Positions 45,405-53,460 of a stretch of 64,000 nucleotides of DNA are shown here, piece after piece. Under the pieces are notes generated by a model. That model ran no database searches. It was not told the DNA's origin and was given only the letters and a program-made list of their open reading frames with translations. Made by a program: the position numbers and the translations under genes. Source of the DNA: DATBRC01 sp036560485 (lineage in GTDB: Bacteria > Pseudomonadota > Gammaproteobacteria > Burkholderiales > Burkholderiaceae_D); contig DATBRC010000019.1 of NCBI GenBank assembly GCA_036560485.1, positions 1 through 64,000 of the forward strand, written 5' to 3'. The first letter of the stretch is position 1, and the number at the start of each line of letters is the position of its first letter.

Positions 45405-46301
45405 ATGATTGCCATCGAACATCCCAATCGTCTCCGAATAGGCCTGGCCTCGAATCGTGAGCATCGCAACTCTTCAACCGCGGCGCTCGCGCGCTTGCTG
45501 CAGGAAGGACGCTCGGCAATTGAGCGACTTCAGCCGGAATTCATGGTCGTCGGGGGCACGATGGATGCGATTGAAAAGCATGGATTGTTGCGAGGGTACT
45601 CGCGGATTCAGCGATTTCCATATGGTCGAGATGGCGGCTTGATGAAACTCGTATCGAGGGCGGCCGATGAGACTACGGAATTACGGCTAGATGTGATGAT
45701 TTATTTAATGGATCCAGTCGATCCCTCGTCTTCGTTTCCGGAGGCGGTCGCGTTAAAGCGCCAATGCATCATTCATGGCAAGCCGTTTCTTTCCACCTTT
45801 GCGGCCGCGCGCGAGTGGCTTGAATTGGAAGCCTTCGGCCTCGGCGCGGCGCCGGAACCGGCACTTGCTGCAACGTTTGACTTGGCCAATGAAAGCATCG
45901 CGCTCATTGCGCATGATGCGAAAAAACATCGGTTGCTGGAATTGGTCGAACGTCATTTCGATCTTTTCGACCGGTTCGGCTTGCGTTACGCAACCGGCAC
46001 GACGGGACGGCTGTTGAATGAGTTGGCCGTGAAAATAAAAGGTCACGACCAAGGACACATGTGGGTGCAGCCCTGTCTCAGCGGGCCGATGGGCGGCGAT
46101 GCGCAGATTGCGGAATTGATCCTGGACCGTCGCTGCCGAAGGGTGCTGTTTCTGGAAAATCCGCACGTCGCGCGCGAGCATGAAGCAGACATACAATTGC
46201 TCGAACGCGCATCGCGGACCATGACCGATTTTTCCTCTTACTTGAGCGAGGAGCGTTGCGCAGAACGCTGGATTGATTTGCTGCGCCGGCGTACGGGATG
46301 A
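45405..46301 (+). CDS. mgsA: Methylglyoxal synthase with duplicated MGS domain
   Basis: A 298-residue protein with two MGS-like domains. The C-terminal one (about 160-295) has the synthase residues: IALIAHDAKKHR, TTGRLLNELA, SGPMGGDAQI and a late REHEAD, where the synthase usually has HDPD. The N-terminal one (about 9-145) keeps the fold, with MIYLMDPVDPSSSFPEAVAL matching the FFWDPLNAVPHDPDVKAL stretch, but lacks AHD and GPMGGD. The enzyme turns dihydroxyacetone phosphate into methylglyoxal, relieving sugar-phosphate build-up. Ordinary MgsA is about 150 residues. A GntR-type operator precedes it. Confidence 0.75.
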   Translation: MIAIEHPNRLRIGLASNREHRNSSTAALARLLQEGRSAIERLQPEFMVVGGTMDAIEKHGLLRGYSRIQRFPYGRDGGLMKLVSRAADETTELRLDVMIYLMDPVDPSSSFPEAVALKRQCIIHGKPFLSTFAAAREWLELEAFGLGAAPEPALAATFDLANESIALIAHDAKKHRLLELVERHFDLFDRFGLRYATGTTGRLLNELAVKIKGHDQGHMWVQPCLSGPMGGDAQIAELILDRRCRRVLFLENPHVAREHEADIQLLERASRTMTDFSSYLSEERCAERWIDLLRRRTG

Positions 46302-46434
46302 ATCGAACAGTGAAGAATGCGTAGCCAGTCCAGAAAGTACAGCCGGTTGACACGGGTGGCCAAGATCAGGCCAGCGCCCAAAGACGCGGGTTTTGCGCTA
46401 TGATGCAAAGTGCAATCTCACTCATCGTATTTTC

Positions 46435-47475
46435 ATGCCATTGACTAAAAATCCGCATTTGAAAGGCAGAGGCCATGCGCGTGCGCGCGTTTCCTTGGCG
46501 GATGTCGCCAAGCATGCAAACGTCGCCACCATGACCGCATCGCGTGTTCTGTCGCAGCCGGAATTGGTGTCCCAGGAATTGCGGACCCGCGTCGAAAAGG
46601 CGATACGCGAATTGGGATATGTGCCGAATCGCGCGGCGCGGGCTTTGGCCTCGGCCCAGTCCAAGGTCATTGCCGTGTTGATCCCATCGTTATCAAATGG
46701 TGTTTTTACCGATGTCATCGCGGGAATTCAAGATGCGCTGGATGCGGATGATTATCAACTGTTGATCGGTAATACCCGATATTCCGATATTCGCGAAGAA
46801 AAACTGTTCAACATTTACATGCAATCCAATCCAGACGGCGTGTTGTTGACTGGTTTGACACAGAGCCAGCGTGTACGGGAAATGCTGGAGTTGTCGCGCG
46901 TGCCGGTTGTGGCGATGATGGATTTGTCAGACGATCCCAAGCGTATGTCGGTCGGATTGTCGCAAGAAAAGGCCGGATATACATTAACGCGTTATTTGCT
47001 CGACAAAGGGTATCGGCGGATTGGTTACATGGGTGCCCAACTCGATGAACGGACCATGAAGCGCCTCGAAGGCTACCGCCAGGCACTGCGTGAAGCCGGG
47101 TTGTATGATCCGCGACTTGAATTGATGGTGTCCGATCCATCGACCATTTCCTTGGGCTGCGAATTGATTGGCAGGATGCTGTCCATCGCTCCCGATTGCG
47201 ATGCGGTGTTCTGTTGCAATGACGATTTGGCTCATGGCGCGATTTACCAGTGTCAGCGACGCGGTATTGCCGTTCCCAAGCAACTTGCCGTGTGCGGCTT
47301 CAATGATCTGTGCGCTTCGGCCTGGATGAACCCTTCTGTGACGACGATCGCAACACCTCTATATCGTATCGGATACGAAGCAGCGACATTGTTGCGCAGT
47401 GCTATTCGGAATGAGCCATTGATTCGGACGCACATCGATCTCGGATTTACTTTGATGGCGCGTGAGAGCGCATAA
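46435..47475 (+). CDS. gntR: LacI-family regulator, GntR-like
   Basis: A 346-residue repressor. The N-terminal helix-turn-helix is VSLADVAKHANVATMTASRV, followed by the hinge helix NRAARALASAQS and a periplasmic-binding-like ligand domain (VIAVLIPSLSNGVFTDVIAG, GYRRIGYMGAQLDER, DAVFCCNDDLAHGAIY). The TMTASRVL helix and adjacent gluconokinase and TRAP genes point to a gluconate-responsive GntR. Start chosen at the ATG at 46435; the frame runs 42 bases further. Probable operators: 45371, 51327 and 53316. Confidence 0.83.
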   Translation: MPLTKNPHLKGRGHARARVSLADVAKHANVATMTASRVLSQPELVSQELRTRVEKAIRELGYVPNRAARALASAQSKVIAVLIPSLSNGVFTDVIAGIQDALDADDYQLLIGNTRYSDIREEKLFNIYMQSNPDGVLLTGLTQSQRVREMLELSRVPVVAMMDLSDDPKRMSVGLSQEKAGYTLTRYLLDKGYRRIGYMGAQLDERTMKRLEGYRQALREAGLYDPRLELMVSDPSTISLGCELIGRMLSIAPDCDAVFCCNDDLAHGAIYQCQRRGIAVPKQLAVCGFNDLCASAWMNPSVTTIATPLYRIGYEAATLLRSAIRNEPLIRTHIDLGFTLMARESA

Positions 47476-47484
47476 GAAAACAAG

Positions 47485-47510
47485 GGCGAACATCCGCCCG
47501 GTTGTTCGCC
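47485..47510. terminator. Hairpin after gntR
   Basis: GGCGAAC (47485-47491) and GTTCGCC (47504-47510) form a stem just after gntR. On the minus strand it is followed by CTTGTTTTCTT. Confidence 0.55.
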
Positions 47511-47800
47511 GAAATACCCCACCCGGAGCAAATTCATTTTTTGCTCAAGGCGACCAATACGAAAATCACTTGTTTGCGAGCGACGCTGATTGGACGATTT
47601 CCCATTTCCCATCACAGCGAACCAGGGAAATCAGTTTAGCGTTTCGACTTTTAGTGCAAATGTGCTGTCGTCGATTTTTCCGCGCGTCAGATAGGCGACC
47701 GGAGCCTTAATTGTCAGCTCATGCGAAACAACGACGACCCGGCGTTCGCTCAATATAGCCTCGTCGATCGCGGCGGCCGCACGCTGATAGATTATTCCCA
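47511..47800. other. Intergenic region, possible gene fragment
   Basis: A minus-strand frame at 47631-47828 (65 codons; AAAAIDEAILSERRVVVVSH) looks faintly coding, but it begins inside the dctP terminator and matches no family I know. It may be the tail of a lost gene. I see nothing else here. Confidence 0.35.
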
Positions 47801-47829
47801 GAAAAATGGCAATGCCGAGCCCCGGCATT
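47801..47829 (-). terminator. Intrinsic terminator of the gntK-dctQMP operon
   Basis: On the minus strand AATGCCG-GGGCT-CGGCATT is followed by GCCATTTTTCT, 23 bases after the dctP stop. Confidence 0.78.
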
Positions 47830-47851
47830 GCACCCTCATGCTGTCGTCGTT

Positions 47852-48859
47852 TTACTTGCGAAGTTTGTCCAGATCGGCCTTCAGTTCACTGACCAACTTC
47901 TGATTTCCATCGTTGGCGAATTTCATTGTCGCCGGCATCGACATGTCGCGCATGCGCTTGATCTCGCTATCACTTACCACGGTGACCTGCATACCCTTTT
48001 GCTTCAGGATGTCAATCGCCTTGGCTGCGGCATCACGGCTATCCTTGCGTTGGAATTCACGCGAGGCTACGGCCGATTCGTGAACTGCCTTTTGCTCGTC
48101 AGCCGACAGGCCTTCCCACCATTTCTTGCTGGCCAACACGATCCATGGGCTGTACACATGCTTGGTCAGCGAAAGATATTTTTGGACTTCGTAAAACTTG
48201 CTGGTCTGGATCGTATTGACCGGGTTTTCTTGGCCATCTACTGTGCCCGTCTCGAGCGCAGTGAACAATTCGGAAAATGGCAGCGGAACGGCGTTCGCGC
48301 CGAAGGAATTGAACATATCAATGTAGACCGGGTTTTGCATCACGCGCAGCTTGATGCCTTTCATGTCTTCGATTTTCGCGATGGCATGTTTGGAATTGGT
48401 CAGATTGCGGAAGCCGTTTTCCCAATACACCAAACCGATCAAACCCTTTTCATCGAGCTTAGCGGCCAGTTTCTGACCGAAAGGGCCATCCAGGATCGCG
48501 TCGGCTTCGTGATCGTTGCCGAACAAGAATGGCAAGTCGAAAATGCCGAAATCCTTGACGATGCCGACCAGCGTCGCGGTACTCACCACGGTCATTTCCT
48601 GCGCACCGCCGATGAGTGCATTTTGCATTTGCATGTCGTTGCCCAGGCTGGCATTGCCGAAGCCTTTCAGCTTGAATTTGCCGCCGGTCCGTTTGGCGAG
48701 ATCGTCCGAGAGAAATTTTGCCGCGTGCCCTTGGGTGCTATCTTCGGACAAACCATATCCGAAGCGGATAATGCGCGGCTGAAATTCTGCGGCGTAGCTT
48801 TGCGCAGTAGCGGCGGCAAGCAGTAACATCAATGCGAAAGTTCTGAATTGTCTTTTCAT
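47852..48859 (-). CDS. dctP: TRAP transporter solute-binding protein DctP
   Basis: A 335-residue periplasmic protein with a signal peptide cleaved near SYA-AEF. The DctP domain is complete: RIIRFGYGLSED, GGKFKLKGFGNASLGND, LVYWENGFRNLTNS, IKLRVMQNPVYIDM (the Arg that binds the ligand carboxylate), DGQENPVNTIQTSKFYEVQK. It captures a C4-C6 organic or sugar acid for DctQM. Gluconokinase in the same operon suggests gluconate or a related hexonate. A close copy without signal peptide is fused to the chemoreceptor at 53461. Confidence 0.9.
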   Translation of the reverse strand: MKRQFRTFALMLLLAAATAQSYAAEFQPRIIRFGYGLSEDSTQGHAAKFLSDDLAKRTGGKFKLKGFGNASLGNDMQMQNALIGGAQEMTVVSTATLVGIVKDFGIFDLPFLFGNDHEADAILDGPFGQKLAAKLDEKGLIGLVYWENGFRNLTNSKHAIAKIEDMKGIKLRVMQNPVYIDMFNSFGANAVPLPFSELFTALETGTVDGQENPVNTIQTSKFYEVQKYLSLTKHVYSPWIVLASKKWWEGLSADEQKAVHESAVASREFQRKDSRDAAAKAIDILKQKGMQVTVVSDSEIKRMRDMSMPATMKFANDGNQKLVSELKADLDKLRK

Positions 48860-48889
48860 GAAAAATCCTCCAAGGAAGTAGTGATGCTA

Positions 48890-50167
48890 TTAACGAATCC
48901 AGGCCAGTGGTACTGTGATCAGCCCGGGGAAAAAAACAAAGAGAAAAACGAGCAAGGTTTCAACCAGCAAGAACGGCCAAATGCCGCGCGTGGCGCTTTC
49001 GAGTGAAATCTTTGCCACGCCGCATACGACGTTCAGTACAGTGCAGACAGGTGGGTGAATCAAGCCGAGTGTGCCGACCAGGATGAACATAACGCCAAAG
49101 TAGGTTGGATCCACACCGGCTACCACCATGATCGGCATCAATACTGGTCCCATCACCAGGATCGTCGGCGTCAAGTCCATCACATTGCCTATTGCTAACA
49201 GTAATAGCATGACCGCCAGGATTAGAAGCTTCGGATGTGTCACGAGCGGGCCTAGAAAATCAGTCACTTGCGCGGGCAAGTCCGCCAGCGTGACCATGTA
49301 CGAAGAGACTAACGCCGCTGCACATAGGAACATTACTGTACTGGTGGTGCGTGCCGCATTGACGAGCAGATCGAACAATTGAGTGAATTTCACTTCGCGA
49401 TAGACGAACAGGCTCACGAACAATGCGTACACAGCCGCGACCGCTGCGGCCTCAGTCGGCGTAAACAATCCAAACTTCAGTCCGCCAACTATGATGATCG
49501 GCAAGACCAACGCCCAGGAAGCGTTGACCAGCGCTTTCCAACGTTGTGTCCATGTGCTTTTTGGCTGCAGGGTGACCGTCATCTTGCCGGCCAGCATGCG
49601 CCAGACAATCACCAGGCCCAAGGCTCGCAATAGCGCCGGCACAATGCCTGCCATGAAGAGACTGCTGATGGAAGTATTGGTCGCAATGCCAAAGATGATG
49701 AATGCCATTGATGGCGGAACAATCGGCGCTATGACGCCGCCAGCGGCAATCAAGGCCGCCGAACGCGGTACGGGATAACCATGGTCGCGCATCATGGGAA
49801 CCAGCAATGTCGCGACGGCAGCAGTATCGGCAAGGGCAGAACCGGAAAAGCACCCAAGCAACAGCGTGGCGGCGATGGCGACATAGCCCAGGCCGCCCTG
49901 GATATGGCCGACGAAGCCGACTGCCAGATTGATGATGCGTTTCGAAATGCCGCCTGCGTTCATCAATTCGCCGGCCAGCATGAAACAGGGTATGGCCATC
50001 AGTGCATATACGTCGGCGCCTGACAGCATGTTTTGCGCGACCAACTGCGCATCGAAAAAATTCAGCTGATACATCAATGCGATGCCGGTCAGCATCAACG
50101 CGAAGGCGATCGGCATGCCGAGAATGATCAAGAAGACTAGGCAGGAAAGGAAAATTAAGATAGTCAT
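48890..50167 (-). CDS. dctM: TRAP transporter large permease DctM
   Basis: A 425-residue membrane protein with about 12 helices of the DctM/IT superfamily. Typical parts are FIILGMPIAFALMLTGIALM, AIPCFMLAGELMNAGGISKR, GCFSGSALADTAAVATLLVP and the last-third IGNVMDLTPTILVMGPVLMP. It carries solute with Na+. It overlaps dctQ by four bases. Confidence 0.93.
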   Translation of the reverse strand: MTILIFLSCLVFLIILGMPIAFALMLTGIALMYQLNFFDAQLVAQNMLSGADVYALMAIPCFMLAGELMNAGGISKRIINLAVGFVGHIQGGLGYVAIAATLLLGCFSGSALADTAAVATLLVPMMRDHGYPVPRSAALIAAGGVIAPIVPPSMAFIIFGIATNTSISSLFMAGIVPALLRALGLVIVWRMLAGKMTVTLQPKSTWTQRWKALVNASWALVLPIIIVGGLKFGLFTPTEAAAVAAVYALFVSLFVYREVKFTQLFDLLVNAARTTSTVMFLCAAALVSSYMVTLADLPAQVTDFLGPLVTHPKLLILAVMLLLLAIGNVMDLTPTILVMGPVLMPIMVVAGVDPTYFGVMFILVGTLGLIHPPVCTVLNVVCGVAKISLESATRGIWPFLLVETLLVFLFVFFPGLITVPLAWIR

Positions 50168-50703
50168 GATCCGCTGCCTTCCTTGTCAGTGGTGTTAGTG
50201 GTAGCCAATGCGGGCTGATCTCCTGGGATAGCCGCATCGGGATGATTGATCACGATGCGCAATAGGTTGACCGCAACGATGACGATCATCGACGCCGCAC
50301 AGATGAGTCCGGAAGCCGCCATAACGGCATTGGGATAATGCAGTACCGTCGAATACGTGTGGGTGCCAATGATGGTTTGCTTCCAACTACCGTATAGGAA
50401 TAGCCAGAGCGCAAAAAGAATCAGTACGTGACTAGTCGCTGCGCAAATCCTACGATATGGCCGAGGTATCCTGGCTTGCACCAGTTCGACGCCAAGATGG
50501 CCTCGGCGGCGCAACGCAAGGATTGCCCCGAGAAAAATCAGCCAGACGAACAACAAGCGGGCCAGCTCTTCCGCGCCGGCAAATCCGAAGCCAAACCCGT
50601 AGCGCGCGACTACATTTGAAAAAACCAGAATGACCATCGTGGTCAAGTCCAGTGCCATTAACCATTCGACCGTGCGCTCCACGCGCGGAATCAAAAGCTG
50701 CAT
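50164..50703 (-). CDS. dctQ: TRAP transporter small permease DctQ
   Basis: A 179-residue membrane protein with four helices. The family pattern is RTVEWLMALDLTTMVILVFS, NVVARYGFGFGFAGAEELAR, LLFVWLIFLGAILALRRRGH and LGVELVQARIPRPYRR. It assists DctM. The tail after the last helix is short and polar. It follows gntK by 12 bases. Confidence 0.92.
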   Translation of the reverse strand: MQLLIPRVERTVEWLMALDLTTMVILVFSNVVARYGFGFGFAGAEELARLLFVWLIFLGAILALRRRGHLGVELVQARIPRPYRRICAATSHVLILFALWLFLYGSWKQTIIGTHTYSTVLHYPNAVMAASGLICAASMIVIVAVNLLRIVINHPDAAIPGDQPALATTNTTDKEGSGS

Positions 50704-50716
50704 GATTTTCTCCCCC

Positions 50717-51271
50717 TTAATTGTTTGTTTTAAATTTGCTTGTGTTTGCTATTTTCAACAGCACTTCCGCGATGAGCTGGTCCAGTGTTTTCCGGATATC
50801 CAGCGATATGGCGCGTTCGTCGCGTTCGGGTGGCTCAAGATCGCGAAACTGACTGGCCAAGAGTCCCAATGGCATGAAGTGGTCCGTTCTTGCCCTCATG
50901 CGGGCGCCAATCAACTCGCTGTCGCCGGCGAGATGAATGAACACGACGAAGGGATCGCCTTGACGAAGAAAATCCCTATAGCGTCGCTTGAGTGATGAAC
51001 ACGACAAGACCAAGCTTTCCCCGCTCTCTTTGGCCGCACCGATACGCCATTGCAAAGTTTGCAGCCACTCAGTGCGGTCCGCATCAGTGAGAGGACTTCC
51101 GGCCTTCATTTTGGCTATATTCTCGGCCTTGTGGTAGTCATCACCTTCGGCATAGGCGACGCCTAGTCGCGTTGCCAGACGTTTGCCGAATTCACTCTTG
51201 CCGGAACCGCTCACCCCCATGACAACCCATCGCGTCGAAGGAAATGCGGCCTGATGTGAGGGGATGCTCAT
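50717..51271 (-). CDS. gntK: Gluconokinase, copy 1
   Basis: A 184-residue kinase of the GntK/IdnK family that makes 6-phosphogluconate, the substrate of Edd. Walker A is VVMGVSGSGKSEFGKRLA, followed by YAEGDDYHKAENIAKMKAGS, PLTDADRTEWLQTLQ, SCSSLKRRYRDFLRQG and LASQFRDLEPPERDE. First gene of gntK-dctQ-dctM-dctP. A GntR-type operator lies 56 bases upstream. It differs from copy 2 mainly at the N-terminus. Confidence 0.92.
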   Translation of the reverse strand: MSIPSHQAAFPSTRWVVMGVSGSGKSEFGKRLATRLGVAYAEGDDYHKAENIAKMKAGSPLTDADRTEWLQTLQWRIGAAKESGESLVLSCSSLKRRYRDFLRQGDPFVVFIHLAGDSELIGARMRARTDHFMPLGLLASQFRDLEPPERDERAISLDIRKTLDQLIAEVLLKIANTSKFKTNN

Positions 51272-51326
51272 TTCGATGCCCGAAAAGGGGGTTTCTAGGA
51301 GGTGCGTGACATTTGCCGCGAACCTT

Positions 51327-51340
51327 TGTTAACGCTACCA
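51327..51340. promoter_or_regulatory. LacI/GntR-type operator before gntK-dctQMP
   Basis: TGTTAACGCTACCA matches TGNTANCGNTANCA fully. On the minus strand it lies just downstream of a possible promoter (TTTACA, 16 bases, TAAACT, about 51354-51381), as expected for repression. Confidence 0.65.
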
Positions 51341-51486
51341 TTTTGTTTTGTAAGTTTACTAGATATTTTGCTTTTGTAAAAGGTAATCTTGTGCTGCGGC
51401 GCAATACTTGGCGACGTGGTCAAAGTCGCACGGCGTATTGCAACGGATGTTGGGAGACTCGATCGCTAATGAAACCAGGTCGGATA

Positions 51487-52392
51487 CTACAGAGGATCAA
51501 GTGCGATGCGCTTTTCCTGAATGCTGGCCTTTGCGCGCTCCAGGAGTTCAACTGCCGCGGGTCCGCGCACTAGCGTCACGGCGACCGCAAGTGCATCGAT
51601 ATATGTCAAATGCGTCAGCCGCGACGTCATTGGGGTATATACGTCGGGATCTTCTTCAACATCGACGCTCAGGTGAACGTCCGCAAGTCGGGCCAATGGG
51701 CTTTCTCCGGCACACAAAACGATAGTTTTGGCCCCCGCCTCTTTCGCCAGTTGCACGTTTTCTATCAAATCCCGCGTTCGACCGGTGCGCGAGAAGGCTA
51801 CGACGACGGAATCGCTGCCCAGAAGTGTCGCGGATTGCGCTTGCAAATGGCTATCGCAAAATACGGTTGTCGGAATACCGAAGCGGAAGAATTTCAATTG
51901 AGCGTCTATTGCCAACGCGCCTGAATAACCCATTCCATAACATTCAATCCGCCTAGCTTGGGAAAGCAAATCCACCGCTGCTTCGAACGCACCGATATTG
52001 GCCAGATTCCGTGCCTCCATCAGCGCGGCTATGGTTCGGTCGAAAACCTTTAGCAAAACATCATGTACTTTGTCGCCAGGATTGACGTCGGAGTGCAAAT
52101 ACGGAATACCGGTCGCAAGACTCTGGGCAAAGGCTAATTTAAACGCCTTGTATCCATCGAAGCCCATTGTTTGGGAAAAGCGCGCTATGGTCGGCTCGCT
52201 GACATCGCAGGCCTGTGCCAAGGTGCGGATCGACATTTCCAAGCAGTCATGGGGGTGCTTCAACAGGAATTCGGCGACCTGCCTCTCAGCGCGGCTCAGT
52301 GAGGTTCGCACCGTACGTATCCGTGCCAGCAAGCCTTTCGTGGGCAGTCCTTCAGTCCGATTGATTGTGCTAAAGGGAGAATCGAGCGACAT
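51487..52392 (-). CDS. hexR: MurR/RpiR-family regulator HexR
   Basis: A 301-residue regulator with an N-terminal RpiR helix-turn-helix (RAERQVAEFLLKHP, TLAQACDVSEPTIARFSQTM, GFDGYKAFKLAFAQSLATG) and a C-terminal SIS domain (RIECYGMGYSGALAIDAQLK, FSRTGRTRDLIENVQLAKEA) that binds KDPG in known HexR proteins. AGGA is six bases before the ATG at 52392; earlier ATGs are poorly placed. KDPG releases HexR from DNA, derepressing zwf, edd and eda. Its palindrome is in the pgi-edd region. Confidence 0.88.
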   Translation of the reverse strand: MSLDSPFSTINRTEGLPTKGLLARIRTVRTSLSRAERQVAEFLLKHPHDCLEMSIRTLAQACDVSEPTIARFSQTMGFDGYKAFKLAFAQSLATGIPYLHSDVNPGDKVHDVLLKVFDRTIAALMEARNLANIGAFEAAVDLLSQARRIECYGMGYSGALAIDAQLKFFRFGIPTTVFCDSHLQAQSATLLGSDSVVVAFSRTGRTRDLIENVQLAKEAGAKTIVLCAGESPLARLADVHLSVDVEEDPDVYTPMTSRLTHLTYIDALAVAVTLVRGPAAVELLERAKASIQEKRIALDPL

Positions 52393-52694
52393 TGGCATTC
52401 CTGACGTCGTTGAAAAATGAAACACGGAAATGTTGCGGTGGCCGGACGCGATTACCCGATTTTACCTCGCAAAGTCGCGGGAATCGCATTCACCGGCGGG
52501 AATCAAGCAGCATGCCCACAGATGATCGCTTTGTCGGGTGTTGCAGCGGTGCGATGTCATCGTCGCCGGTTGCACGCGACCTGCAAAGGCGGCGATACAG
52601 TTGCGTATTGATTTGGCGATGGTACGCGCATCCGACAGTTTGCGAAAATGGCGAGGGCTCTGAAATGTGGCCGAAATTCAAGATGGCAATCAGA
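52393..52694. other. Non-coding stretch between gntK2 and hexR
   Basis: About 300 bases with short frames only, none convincing. It may hold the hexR promoter. No HexR or GntR site is seen here. Confidence 0.4.
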
Positions 52695-53258
52695 TCAGCA
52701 ACGGTGCGTTCTCCCAAGGGAGCTCATTACCGGGGCTGCCAGAATTTCTGCCAGCAATTGATCGGGAGCGTCCCTAATGTCGAGCCGGATGACGCGTTCA
52801 TCATCGTCCGGTATTTCCAGGTCGCGAAATTGGCTATCCAAGAGTGACAGCGGAAAGTAATGATTGGGCCTGGCCTGCATGCGGGATGCAATCAGTTCGC
52901 GCTCACCCGCGAGGAAGATGAAGACCAAATCGGGATTTCCAGCACGAAGCAAATCTCTGTAGCGCCTTTTTAGTGCCGAGCATGACAACACAAGGCTTTC
53001 GCCGGATTGCCGGCTCGCTACAATCTTTGACTGCAGCGCGAGCAACCAGGCACTCCTGTCTTCATCGTCGAGAGGCTGGCCAGCCGACATCTTCGCGACG
53101 TTTGCGGCAGTGTGATAATCGTCTCCCTCGACATGCGCGACACCCAATCGCGTGGCAAGCCGAGAACTGATTTCACTCTTGCCGCAGCCACTGACTCCCA
53201 TGACGACCCAACAATTTACCGGGTCCGCATCAGCGTTTGTCTGAATGCACATTCCCAT
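52695..53258 (-). CDS. gntK: Gluconokinase, copy 2
   Basis: A 187-residue gluconokinase. Walker A is VVMGVSGCGKSEISSRLATR, followed by VEGDDYHTAANVAKMSAGQP, DEDRSAWLLALQ, SCSALKRRYRDLLRAG and LLDSQFRDLEIPDDDERV. It is strongly similar to copy 1 from end to end; one may be a duplicate. AAAGGAA stands eight bases before the ATG. It is divergent from the chemoreceptor fusion, with a GntR-type operator between. Confidence 0.9.
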   Translation of the reverse strand: MGMCIQTNADADPVNCWVVMGVSGCGKSEISSRLATRLGVAHVEGDDYHTAANVAKMSAGQPLDDEDRSAWLLALQSKIVASRQSGESLVLSCSALKRRYRDLLRAGNPDLVFIFLAGERELIASRMQARPNHYFPLSLLDSQFRDLEIPDDDERVIRLDIRDAPDQLLAEILAAPVMSSLGRTHRC

Positions 53259-53315
53259 TCAACGATTTCCTTTCTGTAAAAACTACACAAACGCTCCCTG
53301 AAGTGACGAAGGGTT

Positions 53316-53329
53316 TGGTATCGCTATCA
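53316..53329. promoter_or_regulatory. LacI/GntR-type operator between gntK2 and the chemoreceptor fusion
   Basis: TGGTATCGCTATCA is a full match to TGNTANCGNTANCA. It lies 58 bases before gntK2 and about 130 before the chemoreceptor start, so control of gntK2 is likely and of the fusion possible. Confidence 0.62.
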
Positions 53330-53398
53330 ACCCGAAAGTATACATGAAAGTTGCCAATTGTCTAGAGCTAGACCGTGCTTTATTGCGATTAAACATAC

Positions 53399-53427
53399 TT
53401 CACGGTATTGTTTTTTCTGTTTATACT
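53399..53427 (+). promoter_or_regulatory. Candidate promoter of the chemoreceptor fusion
   Basis: TTCACG, 17 bases, TATACT, with the -10 box 33 bases before the ATG at 53461. It is a sigma-70-like pattern; I do not see a flagellar sigma-28 box. Confidence 0.45.
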
Positions 53428-53460
53428 GGGTCAGCCCATCTTGGGGACGGAAGGACGTTG

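Noticed and set aside
47631..47828. 65-codon minus-strand frame after dctP
   Set aside because: Begins within the dctP terminator hairpin and has no family; noted only as a possible fragment.
47828..48826. 332-codon plus-strand frame over dctP
   Set aside because: Antisense shadow of dctP; high GC at third positions of the real gene keeps it open.
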